A DNA stretch of 64,000 nucleotides from CAIYUC01 sp963682005 (GCA_963682005.1 OY820914.1:1364001-1428000), one strand, 5' to 3'; numbered from the stretch's first letter, positions 26,075 through 35,514 are shown. The notes: generated by a model not told the origin, from the letters alone. Numbers and translations are program-made.

Positions 26075-26449
26075 CTATTCAGCCAGATCCTTCTCAAACT
26101 GTTCCCGGTCCTGCTTTGAAAGGTGCGGGCAATTCAGCATTGCGCGGCGGAGTTCGTTTGAGAATTTTTTACTGAACTCTTTATCGTTTACTTTATCCCC
26201 GTATTTCTTTTTGAAATCGGCGTACATTTTTGTCATTTCCGTCTGAAGGTTCTGCGAATCACGCTGCAACTTGCTGATGGCCGCCGTATCATTTGGATTT
26301 GCAATGCGGAGCTTGCCGGCAATCTCAATATTCCTGCACATGATATCACCGATCTGGTCGGCATCTTTTTTCAGATCATTGTTTTTGCATCCGGTGATGA
26401 TCACCAGTCCCGAAAAGATCATAACTGTGAAAAGTGTTCTTATTCCCAT
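26075..26449 (-). CDS. Small putative lipoprotein
   Basis: 124 residues from the ATG at 26449. A lipoprotein-type signal (MGIRTLFTVMIFSGLVIITGC) puts the lipobox cysteine at about residue 21, followed by KNND, so outer-membrane anchoring is plausible. The rest is one charged, helix-forming stretch (KLQRDSQNLQTEMTKMYADF, KKKYGDKVNDKEFSKKF) ending with HLSKQDREQFEKDLAE. I do not recognise a family beyond this. A -7 box sits 25 bases upstream. Confidence 0.7.
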   Translation of the reverse strand: MGIRTLFTVMIFSGLVIITGCKNNDLKKDADQIGDIMCRNIEIAGKLRIANPNDTAAISKLQRDSQNLQTEMTKMYADFKKKYGDKVNDKEFSKKFSNELRRAMLNCPHLSKQDREQFEKDLAE

Positions 26450-26473
26450 GCTTCTTGAGTTTAAAAGAGGCGC

Positions 26474-26481
26474 CAAATGTA
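26474..26481 (-). promoter_or_regulatory. -7 box before the lipoprotein gene
   Basis: TACATTTG on the complement, 24 bases before the ATG at 26449. It lies downstream of the longer alternative start region and so supports the shorter protein. Confidence 0.5.
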
Positions 26482-26608
26482 ATGATATTTTTAAACTTCA
26501 GGAATTTCTGATTCTTTGATTCAATATGTGAAACCGGCAGGGCAAAAATTTTCTTTTGAAAAACGTATTACCTTTTTGAAAATTCCGGATTAATGATAGA
26601 GATTTATT

Positions 26609-28354
26609 TTAAACCGTCAGCTTAATATTGAGTTCTTTCAACTGCTCGTCGCTGATCTTTGCCGGGCTGTCGATCATCACATCCCGGCCAGCATTGTTTT
26701 TTGGGAAGGCCATGAAATCGCGGATCGAATCACCCCCGCCGAAAAGCGCGCACCAGCGGTCGAAGCCGAATGCGATCCCCCCGTGGGGTGGTGCCCCGTA
26801 TTCAAAGGCATTCATCAGGAATCCGAACTGGTCCTGCGCCTGCTCATCGGTAAATCCAAGAACGCTGAACATTTTCTTCTGAAGATCGCGGTTATGGATA
26901 CGGATCGAACCGCCGCCGATCTCAACACCGTTTATGACCAGGTCGTAGGCATTTGCACGAACAGCGCCCGGATCGGTATCAAGTAACGGGATATCGGCCG
27001 GAACCGGCGAGGTGAAGGGATGATGCATGGCATAGAAACGGCTTGATTCCTCATTCCATTCCAGCAGCGGGAAATTGATCACCCACAAGGGTTTGAAGTT
27101 CTCCGGATCCCTTAATTTTAACCGTGTTCCCATTTCAAGGCGCAGCTCACCAAGCGCTTTCCGTGTTTGTATCGTTTTTCCAGCCATTATCAGTGCTAAA
27201 TCGCCTGGTTTAGCATTGAACATGGCGAGGATAGAGGATAGAATTTCAGGAGCATAGAATTTATCGACCGAGGATTTAATTGAGCCATCGGTTCCGTACC
27301 TGATATAAACGAGTCCCGTTGCGCCGATCTGGGGGCGCTTCACCCAATCGGTGAGTTCATCCAACTGCTTGCGCGAGTATTCAGCACATCCTTCGGCGCA
27401 AATACCGGCCACCAGTTCTGCGTCGTCAAAGACCTTAAAACCTTTGCCTTTCATGGCATCATTCAGCTCCACGAATTTCATCCCGAAACGGATGTCCGGC
27501 TTATCGGATCCATAGTCTTTCATCGCATCCTGGTAAGTCATGCGCGGGAAATCCGTGATCGTAATACCTTTTACCGCTTTAAACAGGTATTTGGCAAGTC
27601 CTTCAAAAGTATTCAGGATATCTTCCTGGGTAACGAACGACATTTCGCAGTCGATCTGTGTGAATTCGGGCTGACGGTCGGCGCGGAGGTCCTCATCGCG
27701 GAAACACTTCACGATCTGGAAATAGCGGTCGAAACCGGCTACCATGATCAGCTGCTTGAACGTTTGCGGTGACTGGGGCAACGCATAGAACTGGCCGGCG
27801 TTCATCCGTGAGGGCACCACAAAATCCCGTGCTCCTTCCGGCGTGGACTTGATCAGGACCGGGGTTTCAATCTCGATAAAACCCTCGTCATTCATGTAAT
27901 TCCTGGTCTCGATCGCCATCTTATGGCGCAATTCAAGGTTCTTGCGGTTAAAAGTCCTGCGAAGGTCGAGGTAACGGTATTTCATGCGGAGCTCTTCGCC
28001 GCCGTCGGTATTGTCTTCAATCGTGAAGGGTGGTATTTTCGAGGCATTCAGGATTTCGAATGATTCAACAAGGATCTCGATCTCCCCTGTGGGGATCTTC
28101 ATATTCTTGTTGCTTCGTTCGGCGACCATGCCGGTGGCGGAGATCACAAATTCACGTCCGAGTTTCCGGGCTTCAAGACAAAGCGCTGAATTCTTTTCCA
28201 TGTTGAATACAAGCTGGGTAATCCCGTACCGGTCGCGAAGGTCGATGAAGGTGAGGCCGCCCATGTCGCGGGAGCGCTGGACCCAGCCGCAAAGTGTAAC
28301 TTGGATGCCGGAATTCGCCATATTCAGTTCACCGCAGGTATGTGTTCGTAGCAT
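26609..28354 (-). CDS. aspS: Aspartyl-tRNA synthetase
   Basis: A 581-residue bacterial-type class II synthetase. An OB-fold anticodon domain (LRTHTCGELN, VTLCGWVQRSRDMGGLTFIDLRDRYG) is followed by motif 2 around FRDEDLRADRQPEFTQID, the GAD insertion (about 290-420) and motif 3 GEIGGGSIRIH through GIAFGFDRWCALFGG. Length is typical (about 585). It charges tRNA-Asp; the bacterial type may also charge tRNA-Asn in organisms with GatCAB. A -7 box lies 23 bases upstream. Confidence 0.96.
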   Translation of the reverse strand: MLRTHTCGELNMANSGIQVTLCGWVQRSRDMGGLTFIDLRDRYGITQLVFNMEKNSALCLEARKLGREFVISATGMVAERSNKNMKIPTGEIEILVESFEILNASKIPPFTIEDNTDGGEELRMKYRYLDLRRTFNRKNLELRHKMAIETRNYMNDEGFIEIETPVLIKSTPEGARDFVVPSRMNAGQFYALPQSPQTFKQLIMVAGFDRYFQIVKCFRDEDLRADRQPEFTQIDCEMSFVTQEDILNTFEGLAKYLFKAVKGITITDFPRMTYQDAMKDYGSDKPDIRFGMKFVELNDAMKGKGFKVFDDAELVAGICAEGCAEYSRKQLDELTDWVKRPQIGATGLVYIRYGTDGSIKSSVDKFYAPEILSSILAMFNAKPGDLALIMAGKTIQTRKALGELRLEMGTRLKLRDPENFKPLWVINFPLLEWNEESSRFYAMHHPFTSPVPADIPLLDTDPGAVRANAYDLVINGVEIGGGSIRIHNRDLQKKMFSVLGFTDEQAQDQFGFLMNAFEYGAPPHGGIAFGFDRWCALFGGGDSIRDFMAFPKNNAGRDVMIDSPAKISDEQLKELNIKLTV

Positions 28355-28376
28355 TGCTCTTGAATTTAAAGGAAGG

Positions 28377-28384
28377 CAAATGTA
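28377..28384 (-). promoter_or_regulatory. -7 box before aspS
   Basis: TACATTTG on the complement; the box ends 22 bases before the aspS ATG. The usual -33 position falls in GGATGCT repeat units. Confidence 0.5.
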
Positions 28385-28390
28385 AGAAAA

Positions 28391-28433
28391 AATGACGGAT
28401 GCTGGATGCTGGATGCGGGATGCGGGATACGGA
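28391..28433. repeat. GGATGCT/GGATGCG heptamer array
   Basis: About five 7-base units (GGATGCT, GGATGCT, GGATGCG, GGATGCG, GGATACG) upstream of aspS. The same units occur at 39385-39412 and, in frame, twice inside the alpha-2-macroglobulin gene. Confidence 0.75.
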
Positions 28434-28525
28434 AAAAAAAACTTTATAAATAGGTATTACCTTTTGGATGTGAATCCGATTAATGTATGTCCATTGATGA
28501 AAATGTGATAAAATGAGTTATAAAA

Positions 28526-28993
28526 ATTTCACGAAGGACACGAAGTAGTCACGAAGATCCACGAAGGAAAAGAGAAATTATGGAATTTGATTATGTTTCA
28601 AGGGAGATTATAGGTTGTGCAATAGAAATTCATAAGTTGCTTTAGCCGGGATTATTGGAATCAGCGTATGAGGATTGCCTTGTTTATGAGCTTTCTGTTA
28701 AAGGACTTAAGACCGAACGGCAAAAACCGATACCCGTCATTTATAAGAAAATCAAATTGGATTGCGGGTACAGACTTGATCTTCTTGTGGAAAACAATGT
28801 TATTGTCGAGCTGAAATCCATTGATCTTATTGCGCCTGTTCATGTTGCACAGATCCTGACTTACATGAGATTCGCAGGCATTAAAACAGGCCTGCTCATT
28901 AATTTCAATGTGCCGATTCTGAAACAGGGAATTAAAAGACTTGTCCTTTAATCTTCGTGGACTTTCGTGACTACTTCGTGTCCTTCGTGAAAT
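28526..28993. mobile_element. Inverted-repeat element P3 carrying a GxxExxY gene
   Basis: Left arm 28526-28566 and right arm 28953-28993 are inverted copies of 41 bases with two mismatches. They are built from CACGAAGGA-like units (ATTTCACGAAGGACACGAAG, then TAGTCACGAA...). The 386 bases between them are almost filled by one GxxExxY-family gene. No transposase and no clear target duplication are visible. The tight fit of arms to cargo suggests the whole unit moves or is maintained as one. Confidence 0.7.
28580..28951 (+). pseudogene. GxxExxY (PD-(D/E)XK-like) gene with in-frame amber stop
   Basis: From the ATG at 28580 the frame encodes MEFDYVSREIIGCAIEIHKLL, then TAG at 28643-28645, then PGLLESAYEDCLVYEL and a continuous 100-residue remainder. 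The family signature (GxAIExHKxLGPGLLESxYExC) runs straight through the stop, so the gene is one reading frame with a single nonsense codon where glycine is expected. The nuclease-like core IPVIYKKIKLDCGYRLDLLVENNVIVELKS (D...ExK pattern) is kept. An internal TTG at 28655 could in principle restart translation. The family's function is unknown; it resembles Vsr/PD-(D/E)XK folds. Confidence 0.8.
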
Positions 28994-29020
28994 AAATGAA
29001 AACAAAGGTTCGAAAGGGGT

Positions 29021-32000
29021 TTATTTAACCTTAACCCGCAGCCCCTCCGAATGTGCCGAAAACTCCGGCGCATACATGCACTGCACGGTCGTGATCCCGT
29101 TCGAATACTCCCCGGCGGCATTGACGATCAGCGGATATTCGAAGACGTATGTACCTTTCGGAAGGTAATTGAAAAAGAAGTTTGTTGCAACATCCGTTGT
29201 GGTCTGGTAATAGCCAAGTCCATCCTGGTAGCGGTAGCCGGACAGCCCTTCCCCCGGCCGAATGACTGGTTCAAAAGCCGATGCCCGCATATCTTTCATG
29301 TGGATATACTCCATGCTCCTGTCGGCCACGAGAATGATCCTCACCTTGATCTTATCGCCGACGGATAATGTACTTTCGTCGGGGATTTCACTGAGAACCG
29401 GTCCCGAAGGGGTATTTTTTTCAAGGAACAATTTCCGGCTCACTTTTAACGGGGTTTGATGTGGTGTGATCTTGTCAAGATCTTCGAAATACTGCCAGTA
29501 AAGGGCACCCCACGCCACACCTTCCCCGGATTTTGTAACGCTCACTTTCCCCATACCGGGCGTAATCTCATTCCCCGACCAGGATATTTGGAAATAACCG
29601 GTGCCGGCTTCAGCTTTATTATCAGTCAATCCGGATTCATCGATCTTTTCTTTCCCGACAGATATCTTAACATCCGGTGTCTCTGCCAGCAAATCCATTC
29701 CGCGGAGAAGAAGCGCATAACAGGCTTCTGCCGTCGCCCGGCCGGTCTTCCAATCCTGGGTCTGCTTCTGCTTCAGCAGCCAGATCTTCATTTCTTCAAC
29801 GGCCTTCCGGTCGGATGTAACCTCATCATATGCTTCGATCAGGACAGCCTGGGTCTCGACCGGCGCCTGGTACCATTCATACCCCCCGGCCATTGCCCAG
29901 TACATCCCCAGTTCCTGCGAATGCAGCGCTCTTTCCGACAGCGATTTCAGGATATTCTGCGGAACATCCTTTACCGACAGGCGGTTCAGTGCGAGGGCGA
30001 TCATGCCCTGGGAATAGAGGTCTGTCTTCAGCCAGTACTTTGCAGCTTGTTGTTGGAAGTAGTTGAATGCTTTCTCGATGCTGGATGCTGGATGCTGCCT
30101 GCCTGCCGGCGAGGCAGGGATGCTGGATGAAATGGGTAGATCCTTTAAGAAATAGCTCCGGGAATAGAGATATTGGACCTGTGTCGTTCCAAGGTGGTTG
30201 TCATCGAGCTTCGTGGGGTAGTTTTTCTTCAGATCCTCGTAATCTTTTACAAGTTCACCGTCGAGATAACGGATGGCTTTGGTGATCATATCCCATGTTG
30301 AAAAATCTTCCTTCAGTTTCTTAATCCCGAGATGATCGAGGTGCCCCAGGCCGGTAACGATATCCTGCGTGATGTAGCGGCTTTCGGGCATCCCGTCGAA
30401 CCAGGGCCATGCGCCGTTGGGCGATTGCAGTTTTTTCAGCCGGGCCAGGTTTTCGTTCAGGTTATTCGATAAGGTGTTCAGATCAAAAAGAAGCGCCAGC
30501 CTCTGTTTCCGCTCGCTCTCGGATTTTGCTTCCATCACCCAGGGTGTTTCCTGGAGAAGGGCTGATTTCAGCTGCTGGTTTTTCTCAAGGTTCGACCGCA
30601 ACGCATCCGGCGAGGTACTCTTCCAGGATTCGAAGACCTGTCTGATCTTCGGGTTTGAATTTGCAATAAATGATGCAATGCTGTTGGCATAGAAAGCATG
30701 AAAAATATTATCGGCATTCGGATACTTCGGCTCATCAAGGGTCGACAATGCCTGAACGGCATACCAGGCAGGATTTGAAGCAAATTCAAGCGTCAGTTTG
30801 TAGTTCTTCAACGTATTGTCTTTTCCCGGGGTCGTGCCGGAATTTAGTAATTTCTCAAAGCTGAAATCAAATGTGCCTTTCCCTCTTACCGGAAGCGGCA
30901 CTGATTCCGTTACAAGCATCCTGTTGGTCAGTACGGGGAAAGCCTTTTCTTCGGCATCGCTGAAATTCCCGGCTGTTGCGGTTATCCTGTATTGCAACAT
31001 CGACAATTGAGGATCGGCGGGGATGATGAGGTACCAGGTTACGACGGCACTTATAGCTTTGTTGATTGAAAATGATGCGGGATGCGGGATGCGGGATTTT
31101 GGATCAGGTGCGCGAAGCATGATCTGGGTCTGGGTGACGGGGTTTGAAAATTCAAGGGAAACATCACCGGAAAGTGCATGATCACTGAGGTTAACGACTT
31201 TCGCGCTGAAGACGACGGTATCGCCCTGCCGAACAAACCGCGGTGCATTCGGGAACACCATCAGGTCTTTCTGCGTAATGGCTTCCTTTTCTACCAGACC
31301 GTAATCAAGATCCTTCGTATGAGCGAACCCCAGGATCTTCCATTTTGTCAGCGATTCCGGAATAGTGAATTTTACAACAAGGTTCCCTTCCCTGTCAGTC
31401 TGTAAAGAAGGATAGAAGAATGCTGTCTCCCGGAAATCCCTCCTGACCTGCGGACCCTGATTTACAAAGGGTTTTGACGGAATCTTCCCTTGAGCTTCAG
31501 GATTATTGGCAACTACGGATTCCGTTTGTGCCGTAGCTGCCTGGTCCATTGCGGGAGGAGCCTGTTCTCCGGCCATCATCGCTGCTGTTGAAGTTTCTTT
31601 GAGTGAACTTTTCCCGCCAGCTCTTGAATAGAGGCCACCCATGCCAAAATAAGACAAACCGAACCAGTTCAGCTGAAGATATTCTCTCCCGATGATCTCA
31701 CTACCCGCAAGAACTGACGGAATATGGCTTCCGGGTGAAAGCCGGATTGAATTGCCCGTCTCCCAGGGATGGAATGAGTAATAGGTCCGGTAGAGCGAAA
31801 AATACCAGTTATTCGGGGCAAAAACATCCAGGGACTGATCATACATTGTCGTCAGGAATTCTGCTTCCGCGCCTTTCTTTGCGGCATCAGAAACAGTGAT
31901 CCTCCATTCTTCCGTGGTTCCCGGAACAAGTTTGTTGCGGAATGTTTCGTACCGGATGTTCAATTTTTTATTGGTGTATGGAACCGTGACCACCTGGCTG

Positions 32001-35000
32001 TTCTGGAAAGCCCTGTTGTGCTTGATGAAAACGAAATTGACAGAAAAATTTCCGCGCCAGGATCCGAGGATCGGGATCTCGACAACCATCTGCCGGTCAT
32101 TCAGCTTCAGCCACTGGCGCGATTGCAGGCTATCATGAACCCGTATTTCATAAACCACGCTTACATTCTCTTCTTTTGAGCCGATAAGGAAGCGGGCTTT
32201 TTCACCCGGTTCCCCGGTGATCTTCAGCGGAACGAACCAGTTCAGCGCATTCACGGGCATTTCCTTCGACGACGGTGAATAAATTGTGAAAAACCTTTTC
32301 TTTTCAACATCCTGGCCATAAGGATCCTTTGATTTCAAGGTCAGAAGGTATGTTCCCTGCTTTAATGAAGTCATATGTTCTGCGATCCGCAGCATCGTAT
32401 CCGTGGCCGTGTTCATGATTTTTTCGAGGATCGTTTCTTCAACAGGCCATTTTCCCTGATCATCCTCATTATCATAAACATCGTACGGGAATTGCGAATA
32501 GAACTCCTGCCGCGACATGATGCTAAGATCCGGGGTTTCCCACAGCCGTTTCTTAAACGCCCTGTCAGGTTGCTTCAGCCTCTGGATTGTAACAGAAACA
32601 ACGGCCGGAGTTGGTCTTCCGTTAAGGTTTACAGATGTTAATTTGAAAGTGGTGTCGGTATCTTTGCTTACTTTATCCGGAACACCTGCATCGATCAGAA
32701 GTGATGTATATCCAACCGATAAATAATTCTCGTCTGATTGCGTTTCTCCATTGAGATCGGTCACATCAGCAAAAATGTGATAATCAAATACAGGATTATC
32801 CGTCTTTGTTATTGCGCCGTCGGGAATGGCCCTGAATTTCAGGGTAAATTTTCCCTGGTTGTCAGTTTTGACGGTGCCGTTCGTGATCTCAATTTCGGGA
32901 GAGACCGGGAATGGGATGTACCAGCCGCGCGACCAGAAAGGAAATCGGGCTGTTCGGACGACTCGGTATTTCACCAGTGCAGCATCAATGTAGTTTCCTG
33001 CATAGGCGATCGCTTTTCCTTTCAGGGTGATGGTATCATTCAGCCGGTAATTGCCTTCAGGCGGATCAAACGACACTTCAAAGGTCGGACGTTTGTATTC
33101 CTCGACTGAAACGGAGATGGAGCCCGATCCGTTAGAGATCGTCATCTGGCCCAATAATACACCCTGCGGGGCCGTAAAGCTGCCATTGAATGAGCCGAAA
33201 TCATTGGTCACAAATGTTTGTTCGGAGATCTTCTGGTAATTGGCATCGGTGAATGTAACGGAAGTTGTCTGACCCGGCATGATCCTGTAATGCTCACCCG
33301 TTTGCTCGAGAAGGATTCCTTTAAAATAAATGGTCTGCCCGGGACGATAGATCGCCCGATCCGTAAAGAAAGAGGTGCGCAATGCTGGCTTGGGCGGCTG
33401 TTCGGCGTATGGATACTGGTAGAGATTATCGGTGATCAAAACGTCGCTGTTCCATTTCAGCTTAAGGTAAAAGCCGGAATAGTTAGAGCCTGTTGTGAGT
33501 GGGGGGATGGAGAAGAACCCATTTTCGTCAGACGAAAAATCATTCAGTTTCCTTGTTTCGTATGTTCTGGACCTGTAATCGTAAGCTTTCGTCCATGCTT
33601 CAGCAGAAACATTTTTCAGCGGAAGTCCTGTTTCCCGGTCGAGGAAATAGAAATCGTACCCGCCTTTTTCGGAACGTTGTGAAATATAGCTTATGTGTGT
33701 TGAATAAAAAAAGGAATAGGCAATTGCCCTTCCGGCCTTTAAAAAATCCTTATCCGAGGAACAGATCAGGATATAATATCCGGAAGGCACTTCCGGGATG
33801 CTGATCTCTGCGCTGTGCACCTGGCGATCGCCGTCCGATGGCATCGTCATTTGCCAGTCTTTGGCGACCGGCAGGCCGAGGTAATATTTCAGGATCTCTT
33901 CCTGCCTCATGTTTGCAGTCTTTTTCATCGTCTCTTCAGGATCGGCCTTTACGATCCTGAACCATACTTCCGGCACATTTTTAAAGGATAGTAACGCCAG
34001 GGAAGGTTTTTCGGGGACGGTTCCAAACTCCGTTTTAATCTCCACCGAAGCCTGCCGGATACGTTCATCAAGGGTTTTGCAATTTCTTGCCCCGTCACTT
34101 TTCGGGAAACGCTTCATTGCAGCCTCGCAAAATTCCGCAGCAGAACGGATGTCCCATTTGTGCCGGTCCGATATCAATGGCCGGTATTCCTGTCCGCTGG
34201 CATACAGCACCTGGGCAATGGCGTAAGAAATATCCGTCGACCAGGGTGACCAGCTGTAATCTTTTTCAAACTGTTTGAGCGATGAAAGATAGATACTATC
34301 CCGGTTCTCAATGGTCGTTCTTCTCAATAAAAAGGAAAACCGCTGAAGTTCTTCATCGATCAGTGCCTGCGGATCTTTGTCGTTGAAGTGAAACGCTGCC
34401 AGGTCGTGGAAAATGGTGATCGCAAAATAATCCGGAGACCGGCTTTCGGCCGTTCCTGCCGCAAAATTCATTTTAATGAAAACAGGAACCTGGCTGAAAT
34501 ACGCGGGATCATCGATTTTGAATGCGGAAGCTGCCGCCTGCTGCGGGCCGTCGGGGCTCATGAAATAATCCAGCGCCCTCCAGGAGAGAAAGTCAAAAAG
34601 AGTCGGGCGGAAAGGGTCGCGGATCTCCGATTTTTCTTTAGAGCGGTCACGCTTTTCAGCCGCAAGTAGGATTTCGCTGTACCGGGTGACGGGGATGCTT
34701 TTCAGGATTTCGGGATGATCCAGGGACGCAAGGTAGGTTTCCGTGATTTTTCCTGCGAGGGTTGTCAGATCCCAGGTCTGGATGCTGTCGTTTTGGATGT
34801 TCTGCAGCTTTGACCGTTCATGGAAACGGTAGCGGTTCAGCTGGTAGTATTTCCAGTAGATCTCGCCGAGGATCGAATTCAGTACCTGTTTCACCGGTTC
34901 TGAAGATCCCTTGATCACTTCGCGGAGATCGTTCACGGTCCCGGCGAGGAATTCTTCCTGGAAATCCGAGCGGAGCCGGATCCTGTAAATAGCGGCTTTG

Positions 35001-35227
35001 ATGAATTCCGGGTCGTTCTTCTCTTTTTGTGACCGGGCATAGATTTTATCTACGACTTCCAGGGCGGATTTCGGCAACCCTGCATTGGTGAGGGAATCGA
35101 CCTGCTTCCATAATTTACTGACCGATGAGGTTTGCGGATCCTGGGCATATGAACTTATGCACAAAAGAAGCAATAAACCGGTGAAAAAAGAGGAAATCCG
35201 ATGAACCGGCGAGAAAGAGGTTTTCAT
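29021..35227 (-). CDS. Secreted alpha-2-macroglobulin-family protein, no thioester
   Basis: A 2068-residue protein with a signal peptide ending at SSYAQDP. MG domains include FFTDRAIYRPGQTIYFKGILL (MG2/MG3, about 630) and YRLNDTITLKGKAIAYAG. A bait-like region leads to the conserved ETAFFYPSLQTDREGNLVVKFTIPESLTKWKI. The alpha-alpha toroid follows (LKKLQSPNGAWPWFDGMPES, YLYSRSYF). At the place of the CxEQ thioester I read STLDEPKYPNADNIFHAFYAN, so the covalent trap is absent, as in many Bacteroidota members. N-terminal ~400 residues are helical repeats. Two short stretches (about 1375-1385 and 1700-1717) are encoded by GGATGCG/GGATGCT repeats. Probably a periplasmic or surface protease trap. 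Confidence 0.88.
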   Translation of the reverse strand: MKTSFSPVHRISSFFTGLLLLLCISSYAQDPQTSSVSKLWKQVDSLTNAGLPKSALEVVDKIYARSQKEKNDPEFIKAAIYRIRLRSDFQEEFLAGTVNDLREVIKGSSEPVKQVLNSILGEIYWKYYQLNRYRFHERSKLQNIQNDSIQTWDLTTLAGKITETYLASLDHPEILKSIPVTRYSEILLAAEKRDRSKEKSEIRDPFRPTLFDFLSWRALDYFMSPDGPQQAAASAFKIDDPAYFSQVPVFIKMNFAAGTAESRSPDYFAITIFHDLAAFHFNDKDPQALIDEELQRFSFLLRRTTIENRDSIYLSSLKQFEKDYSWSPWSTDISYAIAQVLYASGQEYRPLISDRHKWDIRSAAEFCEAAMKRFPKSDGARNCKTLDERIRQASVEIKTEFGTVPEKPSLALLSFKNVPEVWFRIVKADPEETMKKTANMRQEEILKYYLGLPVAKDWQMTMPSDGDRQVHSAEISIPEVPSGYYILICSSDKDFLKAGRAIAYSFFYSTHISYISQRSEKGGYDFYFLDRETGLPLKNVSAEAWTKAYDYRSRTYETRKLNDFSSDENGFFSIPPLTTGSNYSGFYLKLKWNSDVLITDNLYQYPYAEQPPKPALRTSFFTDRAIYRPGQTIYFKGILLEQTGEHYRIMPGQTTSVTFTDANYQKISEQTFVTNDFGSFNGSFTAPQGVLLGQMTISNGSGSISVSVEEYKRPTFEVSFDPPEGNYRLNDTITLKGKAIAYAGNYIDAALVKYRVVRTARFPFWSRGWYIPFPVSPEIEITNGTVKTDNQGKFTLKFRAIPDGAITKTDNPVFDYHIFADVTDLNGETQSDENYLSVGYTSLLIDAGVPDKVSKDTDTTFKLTSVNLNGRPTPAVVSVTIQRLKQPDRAFKKRLWETPDLSIMSRQEFYSQFPYDVYDNEDDQGKWPVEETILEKIMNTATDTMLRIAEHMTSLKQGTYLLTLKSKDPYGQDVEKKRFFTIYSPSSKEMPVNALNWFVPLKITGEPGEKARFLIGSKEENVSVVYEIRVHDSLQSRQWLKLNDRQMVVEIPILGSWRGNFSVNFVFIKHNRAFQNSQVVTVPYTNKKLNIRYETFRNKLVPGTTEEWRITVSDAAKKGAEAEFLTTMYDQSLDVFAPNNWYFSLYRTYYSFHPWETGNSIRLSPGSHIPSVLAGSEIIGREYLQLNWFGLSYFGMGGLYSRAGGKSSLKETSTAAMMAGEQAPPAMDQAATAQTESVVANNPEAQGKIPSKPFVNQGPQVRRDFRETAFFYPSLQTDREGNLVVKFTIPESLTKWKILGFAHTKDLDYGLVEKEAITQKDLMVFPNAPRFVRQGDTVVFSAKVVNLSDHALSGDVSLEFSNPVTQTQIMLRAPDPKSRIPHPASFSINKAISAVVTWYLIIPADPQLSMLQYRITATAGNFSDAEEKAFPVLTNRMLVTESVPLPVRGKGTFDFSFEKLLNSGTTPGKDNTLKNYKLTLEFASNPAWYAVQALSTLDEPKYPNADNIFHAFYANSIASFIANSNPKIRQVFESWKSTSPDALRSNLEKNQQLKSALLQETPWVMEAKSESERKQRLALLFDLNTLSNNLNENLARLKKLQSPNGAWPWFDGMPESRYITQDIVTGLGHLDHLGIKKLKEDFSTWDMITKAIRYLDGELVKDYEDLKKNYPTKLDDNHLGTTQVQYLYSRSYFLKDLPISSSIPASPAGRQHPASSIEKAFNYFQQQAAKYWLKTDLYSQGMIALALNRLSVKDVPQNILKSLSERALHSQELGMYWAMAGGYEWYQAPVETQAVLIEAYDEVTSDRKAVEEMKIWLLKQKQTQDWKTGRATAEACYALLLRGMDLLAETPDVKISVGKEKIDESGLTDNKAEAGTGYFQISWSGNEITPGMGKVSVTKSGEGVAWGALYWQYFEDLDKITPHQTPLKVSRKLFLEKNTPSGPVLSEIPDESTLSVGDKIKVRIILVADRSMEYIHMKDMRASAFEPVIRPGEGLSGYRYQDGLGYYQTTTDVATNFFFNYLPKGTYVFEYPLIVNAAGEYSNGITTVQCMYAPEFSAHSEGLRVKVK
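30077..30130. repeat. GGATGCT repeat with CCTGCCGGCGAGG palindrome, in frame
   Basis: Inside the alpha-2-macroglobulin gene: three GATGCTG units, a CCTGCCTGCCGGCGAGGCAG palindrome, then another GGATGCTGGATGA. The encoded residues SSIPASPAGRQHPASSIEKA form a loop between helices of the toroid. The palindrome core recurs at 57870-57893. Confidence 0.8.
31074..31105. repeat. GGATGCG heptamers inside the alpha-2-macroglobulin gene
   Basis: GATGCGGGATGCGGGATGCG plus a degenerate unit, encoding DPKSRIPHPASF on the complement. In frame, no stop. Same unit family as at 28391-28433. Confidence 0.75.
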
Positions 35228-35342
35228 GGAAGATTATTTTTATTTAGAATCCGTAAAGGTACAACAAAGCGAAAAATGGCAGCGGATTGCAAAGATTGTG
35301 CCGGGATACGGAAAAATGAAGGAAACTAAAGGCGCCTCGCAA

Positions 35343-35514
35343 CGTACCCACCCCGACCTTCGGTCTTGAGTCTGTCTTAAAAGGGAAAAATAACCGCTAA
35401 GGCGCTAAGACGCTAAAAATTTTACTCTTGATTTTTCGTTGTTTGCGTCTTCGCGTCTTTGCGGTGAAAGACAAAAAGCAGACTTTTGATACAACCTCAT
35501 TTGAGGGGTGGGTA
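35343..35514. repeat. Palindromic repeat B, copy 3, interrupted by repeat A
   Basis: Left end CGTACCCACCCCGACCTTCG followed by GTCTT; right end TTTGAGGGGTGGGTA. The inner CCCCTCCC hairpin of intact copies is replaced by repeat A at 35368-35498. Confidence 0.8.
35368..35498 (+). mobile_element. Repeat A, copy 2 (131-bp MITE-like element)
   Basis: 131 bases bounded by imperfect terminal inverted repeats GAGTCTGTCTTAAAAGG and CTTTTGATACAACCTC (complement GAGGTTGTATCAAAAG). An inner imperfect palindrome pairs ACCGCTAAGGCGCTAAGACG with GCGTCTTCGCGTCTTTGCGG. No coding capacity. The TIR style is that of a nonautonomous insertion element, but the parent transposase is not in this window. Confidence 0.75.
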
